Assembly (NCBI GenBank): GCA_902576815.1
Contig: CACGWQ010000003.1
Coordinates: forward strand, 1-64,000
Direction of reading: 5' to 3'
Source: an uncultured Pelagibacteraceae bacterium
GTDB lineage: Bacteria > Pseudomonadota > Alphaproteobacteria > Pelagibacterales > Pelagibacteraceae
DNA length: 64,000 nucleotides
The position numbers and the translations under genes are program-made. Below the pieces are notes generated by a model. It did not search any database. It was not told the DNA's origin and saw nothing but the letters and a program-made list of their open reading frames with translations. Shown here in pieces: positions 9,856 to 20,168 of this stretch. Every line of letters starts with the position of its first letter. The stretch's first letter is position 1.

Positions 9856-10937
9856 GCTTTAAGTTTAGCTTCTCTAGCTTTGTTCCACTTAGAAATATAA
9901 TTTCTTAAAATTGCAGCTCCAATTCCAAGAACTACTGCTAATACAACTGATGTGAGTCCATAAAAAACTGGTAGGTCTTTAGAATAATCTAAAATAAACT
10001 GTGCAATGTTACCAAGGTTTTTAGTTCCATTTATTACCGTTTCAACAACTGCATCATCTTTAATAAAAGTGTCATAAGCAATTGCAATTCCAACTAATAA
10101 TAAAAGCACTGCTAAGATTGTTTTAAACTCTGAGCTATCAACTTTTTCACCAATTTTTTGACCAAACTGAACACCAATAATTGAGCCAAGTATAAGCACA
10201 AAAACTAAAACAAGATCAATTGTTCCGTAATTAAAAGCATGAAGAACAGTTACGATTGCACTTACAAATATTGTAACAAACAAAGATGTACCAGGAATTA
10301 GTTTGGTTGGCATTCCAATGATATAAATCATTGCAGGAACCAATATAAATGCACCACCTACTCCCATAATTGCAGCGATATATCCTACAATTAAACCGAT
10401 AATAATTGGAGTAAATGCGCTTTCATAAACCTTTGATTTTTTAAAACGCATTCGAAAAGGTAGTCCATGTATCCAATAATGAGTATGTAATTTTTTTCTA
10501 ACAACAATTTTTTTTCTAGCCTTATCAATTTCAGATACTCCTTGAATAAGCATTAAAGTTCCAAGTATAGCTAAAATATACATGTAGGCTAAAGAGATAA
10601 CGATGTTTATTTTTCCAATATCTTGAAAATAAGAAAAAGTTAAGATACCAAGTAAAGTTCCAATAGTTCCACCAACTACAATCATCAATCCCATTTTATA
10701 ATCTAATGTACCCTTTAAATAATGAGTTGTTGAACCTGAAACCGATGTTCCTAAAATATTACTTGCTTCATTTGGTACTGCATAAGCAGGTGGAATACCT
10801 AAAAATATTAAAAATGGTGTCATTAAAAATCCTCCACCAACACCAAATAATCCTGAAAGAATTCCAACTGCTAAACTTAATCCAAATATAAAAAGTATAT
10901 TAATTTCGACTTGAGCAATTGGAAGAAAATATTCCAT
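9852..10937 (-). CDS. TauE/SafE-family sulfite/anion exporter
   Basis: [21 protein letters not shown] and second [17 protein letters not shown] repeat. Confidence 0.85.
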   Translation of the reverse strand: MEYFLPIAQVEINILFIFGLSLAVGILSGLFGVGGGFLMTPFLIFLGIPPAYAVPNEASNILGTSVSGSTTHYLKGTLDYKMGLMIVVGGTIGTLLGILTFSYFQDIGKINIVISLAYMYILAILGTLMLIQGVSEIDKARKKIVVRKKLHTHYWIHGLPFRMRFKKSKVYESAFTPIIIGLIVGYIAAIMGVGGAFILVPAMIYIIGMPTKLIPGTSLFVTIFVSAIVTVLHAFNYGTIDLVLVFVLILGSIIGVQFGQKIGEKVDSSEFKTILAVLLLLVGIAIAYDTFIKDDAVVETVINGTKNLGNIAQFILDYSKDLPVFYGLTSVVLAVVLGIGAAILRNYISKWNKAREAKLKA

Positions 10938-10988
10938 AAGATCTAACTATTCCTCTCATAATCCAAAGTCAATGATTATAAGAATAAA

Positions 10989-11135
10989 TTAAATAAAATT
11001 TTGAAATGTTCCTAGAATTATAATTGCCCAAGTAAAAAATATAAATAGATATAGAAAAGATTTAATTATTTTTGAAAGTTGATTTGAAATTAATAAAGGG
11101 ATTTTCTTAATATTTTGGTTAAAAGCTTGAAGCAT
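10989..11135 (-). CDS. 48-aa single-TM small protein
   Basis: Own translation: MLQAFNQNIKKIPLLISNQLSKIIKSFLYLFIFFTWAIIILGTFQNFI*; fills the gap upstream of the exporter. Confidence 0.45.
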   Translation of the reverse strand: MLQAFNQNIKKIPLLISNQLSKIIKSFLYLFIFFTWAIIILGTFQNFI

Positions 11136-11186
11136 ACCCGCGAAATACCACAAGTTTTACTAAATGCAAATAATATTTAATTAAAT

Positions 11187-11537
11187 TTAAAAAATAGTTG
11201 CCCCGAAGACTTTGACCTCATCTCCCTCTTCTCCAAGGACAAGTCGACCTAAAAAGTCTCCTGGTATCTCTGTACTGTTTTGTTTATAGATAACAGTTAC
11301 GTACAAGCCTCTTCTTAGACAGCCTATAGCCTTACACCCCTCTTTAAGGCTTGAGATCAGCTTATTGCTTGCCCATTGCTTGCCAAGCTCTACTTCGTTA
11401 GCCCCGTAAAGCATTTGTGATGATAAATCCCTGGTAAAACCACCATAATCTTTCATGTTGGAACATCTAACCATGTTATCCCAGATAGGATCAGCAATTT
11501 TAATGATTTCTTCGTCTGATTTGTCGACAATACTCAT
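11187..11537 (-). CDS. Conserved-looking hypothetical protein downstream of aprA
   Basis: 116-aa ORF, 10 nt downstream of aprA, same strand, locally higher GC. Confidence 0.75.
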   Translation of the reverse strand: MSIVDKSDEEIIKIADPIWDNMVRCSNMKDYGGFTRDLSSQMLYGANEVELGKQWASNKLISSLKEGCKAIGCLRRGLYVTVIYKQNSTEIPGDFLGRLVLGEEGDEVKVFGATIF

Positions 11538-11546
11538 CTAAAATGG

Positions 11547-13406
11547 TTAGGAAGCTTGCTTCTTCTCTTTATCATCAACGATATGATAAACAGGCTTTTT
11601 CTCCATTTCAAATTTTCCAGTTTCTGGATCTCTTCTAGAAACAGTTAAACAATGCCAGTTTTCATCATCAAGTTTCATATGATCGCCTCTATAATAATAA
11701 CCTGGCCAACGCGTTTCTTCTCTAAATAATGTGTGATGAGCAACACATTCTGATGTTACAGCTCTATGCTTAAGTTCCCATGCTCTCATCAATTGGTGAT
11801 AATCTTCAGCCCCCACATGATCTAAGTCTTCTTGAAGTAATTGTAGCTGTTCTAAGCCTTTTTTAAGCAGATTATCGTTTGTCATATAATTATTTGTTAA
11901 TCCACCACAATATTCATCCATAATTTTTTGTAGTCTTTGTAACCCTTGTATAGGTAAAATATAGCTTGGAGAAACAGTTCCTCCAGTAATTTCATTTCTT
12001 CCCACCGTATAGTTCTCGATTGGCTTAAATATTTCTTCTTTAAGCTTCTCTAATTGTGCATCAGAAACTTCTATATCGTCAGCTTTTTTGTCTTGAATAT
12101 ATTTAACAGCAGCTTTAGATGCTAACCTTCCTTCTGTAAATGAACCAGATGAAAACTTATGAGCACTTCCACCAACTGCATCTCCTGCTCCAAATAATCC
12201 ATCGATAGTCATCATTCTATTGTATCCCCAGAAATATTCATCAGGTGCTATATCTTCTGGTCCACTAACCCATGCCCCTGAACATGTAGCATGAGATCCC
12301 ATTACATATGGTTCTGAAGTTGTTAATTCAGGATTTGTGTATTTTGGATCAATATTTTGAGATGCCCAAACCACCGCTTGTCCAACCGTCATTCCTAAGA
12401 AATTTTCCCATCCAACTGTTTCTAAGTGCGGGTCTTGGAATGCTTCTTTTGTAACCATGTGAATTGGTCCACCACCTGCAGCTGTTTCTTGAATAAATGC
12501 GTGATTTCTTAAACAAGTTGGTGTTGGATGATGGTCTATATATTCTCCTACTAATTCTTTAGTAGCTTCATACCATTTCTTTTCATAATTTTCGCCATTT
12601 GCATTTTGGGTATAAGTTTTTAAATGTAAGAAATACGCTCCAACTGGACCATAACCATCTTTAAATCTACAAAGTACAATTCTATTTTCCATTTGAGTCA
12701 TTTTTGCCCCTGCTTGAATAGGTAATGCATAAGCAGATCCATTACTCCAAGGTGCATACCATGTTCTACCCATACCTTCACCAACTGCTCTTGGTTTGAA
12801 TATGTGCGATGCTCCCCCAGCAGAAACAACTACTGTTCTTGATTTAAATACGTGAAAATTTCCAGTTCTAACATTAAATCCAACTGCACCGGCTATTCGG
12901 TTTGGATTTTTTTCATCTTTTAAAAGATGAGTAATCATTATTCTGTTATAAATTTTATCAGCAGATTTTTTTGCCGCTTCAGCTACAATTGGTTTGTAAC
13001 TTTCGCCGTGTATCATTATTTGCCACTTACCTTCTCTTTGATATCTTCCCGTTTCTTTATTTTTCATCATTGGAAGACCCCATTCATCAAACATGTGAAC
13101 AGTTGAGTCTACATGACGTGCCATGTCATAACCTAAATCTTCTCTAACAAGACCCATCAAATCATTTCTAGCGTACCGTACATGGTCTTCTGGCATATTC
13201 TCGCCCCACTGCATTCCCATATAACAGTTAATAGCGTAAAGACCTTGTGCAACTGCACCACTTCTATCTATGTTTGCTTTTTCAACACAGATTATTTTTA
13301 AATCTCTTCCCCAGTGTCTTGCCTCAAAGGTAGCGCCTGTTCCAGCCATACCTCCACCAACAACTAGTACGTCACATTCTTCAATGATTGTTTTGTGCTT
13401 AGCCAT
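11547..13406 (-). CDS. aprA: Adenylylsulfate (APS) reductase alpha subunit
   Basis: FAD-binding GGGMAGTGATFEARHWG, EKANIDRSGAVAQGLYAINCYMG, FSSGSFTEGRLASKAAVKY. Confidence 0.95.
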   Translation of the reverse strand: MAKHKTIIEECDVLVVGGGMAGTGATFEARHWGRDLKIICVEKANIDRSGAVAQGLYAINCYMGMQWGENMPEDHVRYARNDLMGLVREDLGYDMARHVDSTVHMFDEWGLPMMKNKETGRYQREGKWQIMIHGESYKPIVAEAAKKSADKIYNRIMITHLLKDEKNPNRIAGAVGFNVRTGNFHVFKSRTVVVSAGGASHIFKPRAVGEGMGRTWYAPWSNGSAYALPIQAGAKMTQMENRIVLCRFKDGYGPVGAYFLHLKTYTQNANGENYEKKWYEATKELVGEYIDHHPTPTCLRNHAFIQETAAGGGPIHMVTKEAFQDPHLETVGWENFLGMTVGQAVVWASQNIDPKYTNPELTTSEPYVMGSHATCSGAWVSGPEDIAPDEYFWGYNRMMTIDGLFGAGDAVGGSAHKFSSGSFTEGRLASKAAVKYIQDKKADDIEVSDAQLEKLKEEIFKPIENYTVGRNEITGGTVSPSYILPIQGLQRLQKIMDEYCGGLTNNYMTNDNLLKKGLEQLQLLQEDLDHVGAEDYHQLMRAWELKHRAVTSECVAHHTLFREETRWPGYYYRGDHMKLDDENWHCLTVSRRDPETGKFEMEKKPVYHIVDDKEKKQAS

Positions 13407-13876
13407 TAATAATAAACGCCTTGCTTAAATGAATTCTTATCTAAAGTTGGTAAATCTTTTTCAGTATTTAAACCATGTGGCTCATTATATAAAATTTGTG
13501 AATTAATCTCTCCTTGATTAGGAGTATCAGCTTCAGCTAATTTTGGTATAAATTTTCCCCAAGGTTTTGTTGTTATTGGTGATACAAAATTTTTCTCTGT
13601 ACCATTTCTAAATTTAATTCTCCAAGAAATAGTTCCTTTTTCTTCTTCTCTTCTAACTCTAACACTATGACCCATTGGAGCAAAGTCAGCATATCCTCTT
13701 ACATCAATTGCATGATTAGGACATGCCTTAACGCATGAATAGCATTCCCAACAAAAATTTGGTTCTATATTTTTTGCTCTTCTAATAGTTTCATCTATGT
13801 GCATGATATCTGATGGACATATATCTACACAATGTCCACAACCATCACATCTCGTCATGTATACAAAAGTTGACAT
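13406..13876 (-). CDS. aprB: APS reductase beta subunit (ferredoxin-like)
   Basis: CDGCGHCVDICPSDIMHID and CWECYSCVKACPNHAID 4Fe-4S motifs. Confidence 0.95.
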   Translation of the reverse strand: MSTFVYMTRCDGCGHCVDICPSDIMHIDETIRRAKNIEPNFCWECYSCVKACPNHAIDVRGYADFAPMGHSVRVRREEEKGTISWRIKFRNGTEKNFVSPITTKPWGKFIPKLAEADTPNQGEINSQILYNEPHGLNTEKDLPTLDKNSFKQGVYY

Positions 13877-13915
13877 ATCTACTTATTACCTTTCTTTAAA
13901 TTTTTATCAATCATA

Positions 13916-14710
13916 TTAATAGTGCTTTGGTGCCTCACGTTTAATTCCTAGTCCAAATTGTTCTGGAGCATCTGCAGGTGGAGGTAAATTATCTCTAGAA
14001 CCATCTGCTTCTGCTAAATTTTTTTGGATTGCAGCACCTGGTTTGTAGAACATATGAGCAAATTTAGACCAGTAAACTCCTCCAAATAAAACTAAGTTAG
14101 CAACCGCAAACAAAATTAAAAATAAAATACTTAAACCAGTAGATCCTGAATATTGGAAATACGACCAAGCTAAACCAAACGTAGAAGATAATACTAAAGC
14201 TAAAACAAATAAATCTGCTTTTATGATTCTAAAAACTGAGTGAGCTTCAGCAGATACATCTACTCTTAAAAAAAACCAAAACCAATATGCTCCAAGGCAA
14301 GTTAAGATTGCACCAGCATGCCAAATGATTGGCCATATAGATGGGGTTACAGCATTAGGAGAAGAATATCCAAATATCATAACACCTGACCCGATCCAAA
14401 ATAATATTGTTCCATACATTCCTAATACATGAGCAAACCTTCTTTTGCCCAAACCTAATTCAGATGTAGTTCCAATATCATGCACTACTGTTTTAGAAAT
14501 TATCGCTGTTTTCTCTGCAAGACTTAATTCTCTACTTGCTGCTTTTTTTGCTTTTTTAGCATTATTAAAAAAATATTTTACATTCTTCTTATGAATAATA
14601 TCCATCAGTGTTCCAATCACTACTAATGCTAACATCAACAAAACAAATGCTTGTAAAGCAATTGAAGGGACTGTTGAAGAAAGGACAGCAAATGGGTTTG
14701 TTGTGAACAT
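13916..14710 (-). CDS. aprM: Membrane protein, putative APS reductase anchor
   Basis: Polytopic; immediately upstream of aprBA on the same strand. Confidence 0.8.
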   Translation of the reverse strand: MFTTNPFAVLSSTVPSIALQAFVLLMLALVVIGTLMDIIHKKNVKYFFNNAKKAKKAASRELSLAEKTAIISKTVVHDIGTTSELGLGKRRFAHVLGMYGTILFWIGSGVMIFGYSSPNAVTPSIWPIIWHAGAILTCLGAYWFWFFLRVDVSAEAHSVFRIIKADLFVLALVLSSTFGLAWSYFQYSGSTGLSILFLILFAVANLVLFGGVYWSKFAHMFYKPGAAIQKNLAEADGSRDNLPPPADAPEQFGLGIKREAPKHY

Positions 14711-14756
14711 ATTATTATCTCCGCTAAATATAATACTAATCTAAGCTCTTAATCTA

Positions 14757-14783
14757 TAAAAAATATTAGTTCAACTGACTAAT
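14757..14783 (-). terminator. Weak hairpin plus T-run downstream of HIT/pab genes
   Basis: Minus strand ATTAGT-cagttga-ACTAAT followed by ATTTTTT. Confidence 0.45.
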
Positions 14784-14816
14784 AATCTCATCTCAAAAAA
14801 AAAATGTTAATAAAGG

Positions 14817-15215
14817 TTACTTTTTCCTTACATAATGCTGTTTAGTGGAGATTACAGCTCGAACACCACCTTGGGGATTTTTAACATCATTTTTTCTTCT
14901 TGGAATCAAATGAATATGACAATGATTAATAGATTGTCCAGCAACCTTGCCAGAGTTGGTACCGATGTTAAAACCCTTCACAGATTTATCGCTCTTTTCA
15001 ATTTTTTTTTTTAGTTTCCTTATTAATTTATTGCACGCTAAGATTTCTTTTGAAGTTAGATCAAAATAATTTTTTACACACCGCTTTGGAATTATAAGTG
15101 AATGAAATTTTGATACAGGATAAGTGTCAGTAGTTGCATAAGCTAGTTCGTTTTCAAAAAGATATTCCTTTTTCTTTGTAAAACAGAATATGCACGGATT
15201 ATTAGGATTTCTCAT
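14817..15215 (-). CDS. HIT-family protein
   Basis: NHCHIHLIPRR histidine triad; CIFC N-terminus. Confidence 0.9.
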   Translation of the reverse strand: MRNPNNPCIFCFTKKKEYLFENELAYATTDTYPVSKFHSLIIPKRCVKNYFDLTSKEILACNKLIRKLKKKIEKSDKSVKGFNIGTNSGKVAGQSINHCHIHLIPRRKNDVKNPQGGVRAVISTKQHYVRKK

Positions 15216-15988
15216 AAATAATTACTCAATTTTTTTTGTTTAAGTATTTGAGTTTTATATTTGCTTACAAAAGTTTCATAAGATTTATATTTTTTTCTAT
15301 TCCAGTTTTTCTCTTTTATGGATGAAACTGTTGAAACTCCCTTTCCTGATCCAATTAAAAGTATTTCATCGTATTGATTTAATTTATTTATATTAATATT
15401 AGTTTTTTTTATTTTAAATTGTTTTTCAAAAAACTTTAGATTAACTCCTCGATAAAATTTCCTGATAGGTGAATAATATTTACTATCTTTTATAAAAATA
15501 ATATTTGAAGTTCCTGTTTCTAGAATTTTTCCATTTGAGCAAAGAGCAATATCGGATTTTGTGTTATCCATTTTAGATAAATTTTTTAAAATAAATTTAT
15601 ACTTTAGATTTTTATGTTCAGGCTCAATTCTATTATAATTGACTAACTTTAACTGGAGATTTTTTTTAATTTTTAATTTATCTCTCAAAGAAATAGAAAT
15701 TAAACTTTTGGTTACTGCAATTCTCAATAAATGATTATAACTTTTTTGTTTATTTAAATTGGATTTAATTATTTTAAATATATTTCTTTTTAAATTACGA
15801 TCATAGATTTTAAAATTTTTAGTAGACTTAATGAGATTTGTTATGTGTTCTTTAAAGAATAAAATCTTTTGAGGCTTTCCATAGATCCACATAGTTGTGA
15901 AAACCCCGTGGGCATTCCATAGATCTTTAAATTTTTTTTCTTTAAGATCTTTTCGAGTGTAAGATTTTTTTAATAAGAATTTTACCAT
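15212..15988 (-). CDS. pabC: Class IV aminotransferase, likely aminodeoxychorismate lyase
   Basis: LETGTSNIIFI motif; gene order with pabA and pabB. Confidence 0.75.
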   Translation of the reverse strand: MVKFLLKKSYTRKDLKEKKFKDLWNAHGVFTTMWIYGKPQKILFFKEHITNLIKSTKNFKIYDRNLKRNIFKIIKSNLNKQKSYNHLLRIAVTKSLISISLRDKLKIKKNLQLKLVNYNRIEPEHKNLKYKFILKNLSKMDNTKSDIALCSNGKILETGTSNIIFIKDSKYYSPIRKFYRGVNLKFFEKQFKIKKTNININKLNQYDEILLIGSGKGVSTVSSIKEKNWNRKKYKSYETFVSKYKTQILKQKKLSNYL

Positions 15989-16508
15989 TTGTTGTTAAAA
16001 AAGATTCTGGATGAAATTGAAAACCATATACATCATCTCTTTTGTTTTCAAAAGCCATAGCAATATTAGTTTTAGCGCATCTCATAGTAATATCAAAATT
16101 TTCTTTAATAAATGGCTCTTGAAGCTTAAGTGAATGATATCTACCTACTTTAAATTTAGAATTCTTTCTAAAGATAGATTTGTTCGAAACAACTTTTACT
16201 TCAGATTGATAACCATGAAATATTCTCCTTTGTTGAATAATTTTGGCATTTTCACAATGTAATATTTGTTGATACCCTAAGCAAATTCCTATGATTTTTT
16301 TTCTTCCTTTAAATTTATTGTAAATTTTTGAAGTATTTGGATAATCTTTGGGTGATCCAGGTCCAGGAGAAAATACAATTGTATTAGATTTATTTAATAA
16401 ACTGTTATTTATTTCAAAATAATTTGAACAATAAACTTTATCAAACTGAGAGAATTGATGAACTATATTCCATGTAAATGAGTCCTGGTGATCTATTATA
16501 TAAATCAT
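15942..16508 (-). CDS. pabA: Aminodeoxychorismate/anthranilate synthase glutamine amidotransferase
   Basis: IIDHQDSFTWNIVH, SPGPGSPKDYP, GICLGYQ, FQFHPES. Confidence 0.88.
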   Translation of the reverse strand: MIYIIDHQDSFTWNIVHQFSQFDKVYCSNYFEINNSLLNKSNTIVFSPGPGSPKDYPNTSKIYNKFKGRKKIIGICLGYQQILHCENAKIIQQRRIFHGYQSEVKVVSNKSIFRKNSKFKVGRYHSLKLQEPFIKENFDITMRCAKTNIAMAFENKRDDVYGFQFHPESFLTTNGKILIKKILHSKRS

Positions 16509-17719
16509 TTAAATAATTCTAATAATGATTTTGCTTTTATGAAGTTTTCATTAAATTCTTTTTTAGCTGCGCTGTCTAATACAACTCCAGATGCTGCAGA
16601 TATTTCAGATGTATTTTTATAATTTAATATAGATCTTATTATTATGTTAAATCTCATATCTTTATTAAATTTTATATAGCCAAAACTACCTGTAAAAATA
16701 TTTCTATTCTCTTTTTCTTGTTGGTTTAATAATTCTAAAGTTCTTACTTTGGGACAGCCTATGACTGATCCACCAGGCATCATAGATTTGATAATATTTT
16801 TTATAGTTATACCCTTTAATAGGCTTCCAGATATAGTTGTAACATAATGAAATAAGTGCCTGTATTCCTCGACGTACTTTTCTTTATCGATTTTTACTGT
16901 TCCTGGAATACAAACTCTGGATAAATCACTTCTTTCCATATCAACAATCATATTGTGTTCTTTAGTCTCTTTAATGTTATTTCTAAAAAACTTTAAGGCA
17001 CTAGATCTGTTCGTTTTTTTACTTTTTCTTAATGTGCCAGCAATAGGCTTAGTAATGATTTTGTTACCTTTTTTTAATAATAAAGTTTCAGGTGAGCAAC
17101 TTACAATAGAATAGTTTTTATCTCTTATCATAAAAGACTCTGGAGAAGCATTTGACTTCATTAATCTCCAGAAAAAATTAATTGGATTTATTGAAGATTT
17201 ATTACGATATTTTGTACAAATTTTTATTTGATATGTTTCTCCTTGTCTTATTTTTTTTGAAAAAATATCAAATATTTTTTTGTATTTTTGATATTTAACA
17301 TTTAATTTAAATGGTGATAAAATTTTAGTTGGTTTGAAATAATTATTAAATTCTTGCTTCTTTTTATTTGAAAATATTGAGATATTATCTCTAATTTTAA
17401 TGATTGTTTCTGGTTTGTAAAAAACTCCTTTATAAAAACCATTTTTAGACTGTTTGCTAATTTTAATACCAAGTAAATAATTTAAAATTTCATATCCAAA
17501 AAAACCAACATATTGATCGGTTTCTTTTTTATATTTCATTTTTTCAAAAGAGTTTAAAAATTTATGTATATTTTTTTTTGATAAATTAATTTTTTTTGAA
17601 AAATCTGTATAAATGTCGTAACCATTATCGACCTTATAGATTATCAATGGCTTATCCGACTGATAAAGTTTTTCTAAATACGGGTTAAATTTAAGTTTAT
17701 GCGATTTGCGGTCTTTCAA
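16505..17719 (-). CDS. pabB: Aminodeoxychorismate synthase component I
   Basis: KPIAGTLRKS, EHNMIVDMERSDLSRVC, MMPGGSVIGCPKVRTLELL, FTGSFGYI. Confidence 0.88.
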   Translation of the reverse strand: MKDRKSHKLKFNPYLEKLYQSDKPLIIYKVDNGYDIYTDFSKKINLSKKNIHKFLNSFEKMKYKKETDQYVGFFGYEILNYLLGIKISKQSKNGFYKGVFYKPETIIKIRDNISIFSNKKKQEFNNYFKPTKILSPFKLNVKYQKYKKIFDIFSKKIRQGETYQIKICTKYRNKSSINPINFFWRLMKSNASPESFMIRDKNYSIVSCSPETLLLKKGNKIITKPIAGTLRKSKKTNRSSALKFFRNNIKETKEHNMIVDMERSDLSRVCIPGTVKIDKEKYVEEYRHLFHYVTTISGSLLKGITIKNIIKSMMPGGSVIGCPKVRTLELLNQQEKENRNIFTGSFGYIKFNKDMRFNIIIRSILNYKNTSEISAASGVVLDSAAKKEFNENFIKAKSLLELFK

Positions 17720-18917
17720 TTGGCTTCTCTTTTATAGGTAAATGTATCAAACCAGCAAAAATAGATAATGCGATAGATATGTACCAAGCATAATCAAAAT
17801 TACCGTTAAGTTCGTAGAAAACTCCACTCAAATAAGCTCCTAAAAAAGATCCAATTTGATGACTTACAAAAACAATTCCATATAATAATCCGATATACTT
17901 AGTTCCAAATACTTTACCTATGATACCATTTGTTGGTGGAACTGTTGATAGCCACAACATTCCAAATGTTATTCCAAAGATTACTGAATTAAAAACACTT
18001 GGTGGTAGGAATATAAAATAGATTATTGATACTCCTCTTAGTAGATAAATTGCACTTAATAAAATTTTTTGACTGTATCTAGTTGCTAGATATCCACTTG
18101 TAATTGTTCCAACCATATTAAAAAGTCCAATTAAAGCCAAAACCATCGCTGCACACCAATCAGGTAATCCTTTATCAATCATATACGTGGGTATATGAGT
18201 TGCAACTAAAGCAATGTGCCAACCACATACAAAGAAACCTAAAGTAAGATAGATGTAACTTTTATTTGAAAAAGCCTCTTTTAAAGCTTCTCTAGCTGTT
18301 TGATTGTTATTTTGATTTGTACCAACAGGTATTTTTGGTGTTGAAACAAATAATGCTACAATTAATCCTAAACCTAAAAAGAAACAGAAAAATAACATTG
18401 TATTTTCCCACCCATGTTCAACAAGTGAATATCTTGTGATTAGTGGTGATATAAAATATCCAAAAGATCCTGCTGATGTTACTATACCTGTTGCTATTGT
18501 TCTGCTTGATACCGGAAAATGTTTTGCAACAACTGAAACAGGTATACTGATAGCTGTGGATCCAAGTCCAACGCCAACTAATATTCCAATTGTTATAGTA
18601 AAATAATAACCAGTATTAAAACCTGAATAAAATAATAAAATTGCTAATAAATAAAAAACAAATCCAATAAAAATTGCAATATTGCCACCATACTTATCCG
18701 TAATAATTCCAAACATAGGACTGAAAACACCCCACAATAAGAGTTGTAATCCCATTGTAAAACCGAACTGTGTTATGGTGATATCTAAATCAGTTGCAAA
18801 ATCAAAATAAAACATTCCAAAAGTTTGTCTTATTCCTAGTGCAATAATAACAACAACAGATGCAGCTATTACAGTAACTAATGCTTTTTTTGTTGGAAAA
18901 AATTTGGTGTCATTCAT
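17697..18917 (-). CDS. MFS transporter
   Basis: 12-TM-like hydrophobicity, GIITDKYGG motif. Confidence 0.85.
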   Translation of the reverse strand: MNDTKFFPTKKALVTVIAASVVVIIALGIRQTFGMFYFDFATDLDITITQFGFTMGLQLLLWGVFSPMFGIITDKYGGNIAIFIGFVFYLLAILLFYSGFNTGYYFTITIGILVGVGLGSTAISIPVSVVAKHFPVSSRTIATGIVTSAGSFGYFISPLITRYSLVEHGWENTMLFFCFFLGLGLIVALFVSTPKIPVGTNQNNNQTAREALKEAFSNKSYIYLTLGFFVCGWHIALVATHIPTYMIDKGLPDWCAAMVLALIGLFNMVGTITSGYLATRYSQKILLSAIYLLRGVSIIYFIFLPPSVFNSVIFGITFGMLWLSTVPPTNGIIGKVFGTKYIGLLYGIVFVSHQIGSFLGAYLSGVFYELNGNFDYAWYISIALSIFAGLIHLPIKEKPIERPQIA

Positions 18918-20092
18918 CTTACAGATTTAATAGCCTGTTTAATGTCAGCAATCAAATCATTTGGGTCTTCTAAACCAATATGTAATCTTATAATATGTTC
19001 GTTATTACTCAGCTTTGTGTAGCTCCTGTTACCCAGTGCCAATTTGTCTTGATATAAAGCAAGACTTTCAAATCCACCCCAGCTGTAACCATGGGCAAAT
19101 AATTTTAGTTTATTCAAAAATTTAATTACAGAGTTTTTATTTTTAGAAATAATTTTTACACCCATTAACCCAGATGATCCTGAGTAATACTTTTTCCACA
19201 TTTTGTGTTGTTTAATATTTTTTTTAATTGGGTAAAAAACCTCTTTAACTTTTTTTTGTTTACTCAAAAAATTAGCTACCTTGATTGTATTATCTTGATG
19301 CTTGTCTAGCCTAATATCTAATGTCCTTAGTCCTCTCATAATTAAATAAGCATCATCAGGGCTTAATCTTAAACCAACTGCTTTTTGACTTAATTCCACT
19401 TGCTTAAAAAGTTTTTTTTTAATAGCTAAACTGCCACCCATAACATCTGAATGACCAGAATAATATTTTGTCGCTGAAACTATAGACATATCAAAACCTA
19501 AGTCTAAGGGCTTGATCAAATAAGGTGTTCCCCAAGTGTTATCAAGAGCTGTATAAATATTCTTATTCTTAGTAAAAGATATTATTTTTTTTAAATCTTG
19601 AAATTCAAATGTGTTACTGCCAGGGTTTTCAACAAAAATAAGTTTGGTCTTATTAGTAATTTTTTTTTTTAAGTCATCTAAGTTTCTTGGATCATAAAAT
19701 ACTGCTTTAATATTGAATTTTTTTAAATAGTCTTCGGTTAAAAATCTTGTGGGAGAGTATACCGAGTCTGTTATAATAATTTCATCACCAGGTCTTGCAA
19801 CACTAATCACTCCAAGAAAAACTGCACCAAATCCTGTTGGAGTTAAATAAACTTGATAAGCATTTTCAATTTTTCTTAATAGTTCTTGTAGTGCAAAAGT
19901 TGTTGATGTTCCTTTTCGTCCATAATCAAAATTTTTGCTTAAGGGATTTTTTTTATAATTACTTTGTGTTTTCTTTATATCTTGAAGAGTTTTAAATATT
20001 ATCGTTGAAGCTCTTACTACTGGTGGATTAACTGACTGATTTTGATAATCTTTTCCTACTTGTTTTAAAAAAGTTTTAACAGAATTAACCAT
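18914..20092 (-). CDS. metC: Cys/Met metabolism PLP enzyme, cystathionine beta-lyase-like
   Basis: SATKYYSGHSDVMGG PLP-lysine motif; GFGAVFLGVISVARPGD. Confidence 0.85.
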   Translation of the reverse strand: MVNSVKTFLKQVGKDYQNQSVNPPVVRASTIIFKTLQDIKKTQSNYKKNPLSKNFDYGRKGTSTTFALQELLRKIENAYQVYLTPTGFGAVFLGVISVARPGDEIIITDSVYSPTRFLTEDYLKKFNIKAVFYDPRNLDDLKKKITNKTKLIFVENPGSNTFEFQDLKKIISFTKNKNIYTALDNTWGTPYLIKPLDLGFDMSIVSATKYYSGHSDVMGGSLAIKKKLFKQVELSQKAVGLRLSPDDAYLIMRGLRTLDIRLDKHQDNTIKVANFLSKQKKVKEVFYPIKKNIKQHKMWKKYYSGSSGLMGVKIISKNKNSVIKFLNKLKLFAHGYSWGGFESLALYQDKLALGNRSYTKLSNNEHIIRLHIGLEDPNDLIADIKQAIKSVR

Positions 20093-20168
20093 AAAAAAAA
20101 TTGATTAGTTATATTGACAATGCTATATCCCTCAAATAAGTCAATAAAATTGTAAAACTAAGGAGATT

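Noticed and set aside
15942-15988. 47-nt pabC/pabA overlap as a possible gene fusion or frameshift
   Set aside because: Class IV aminotransferase homology appears to begin downstream of the overlap (LWNAHGVFTTMWIYGKP), so the long overlap most likely reflects an over-extended start or ordinary SAR11 gene compaction.
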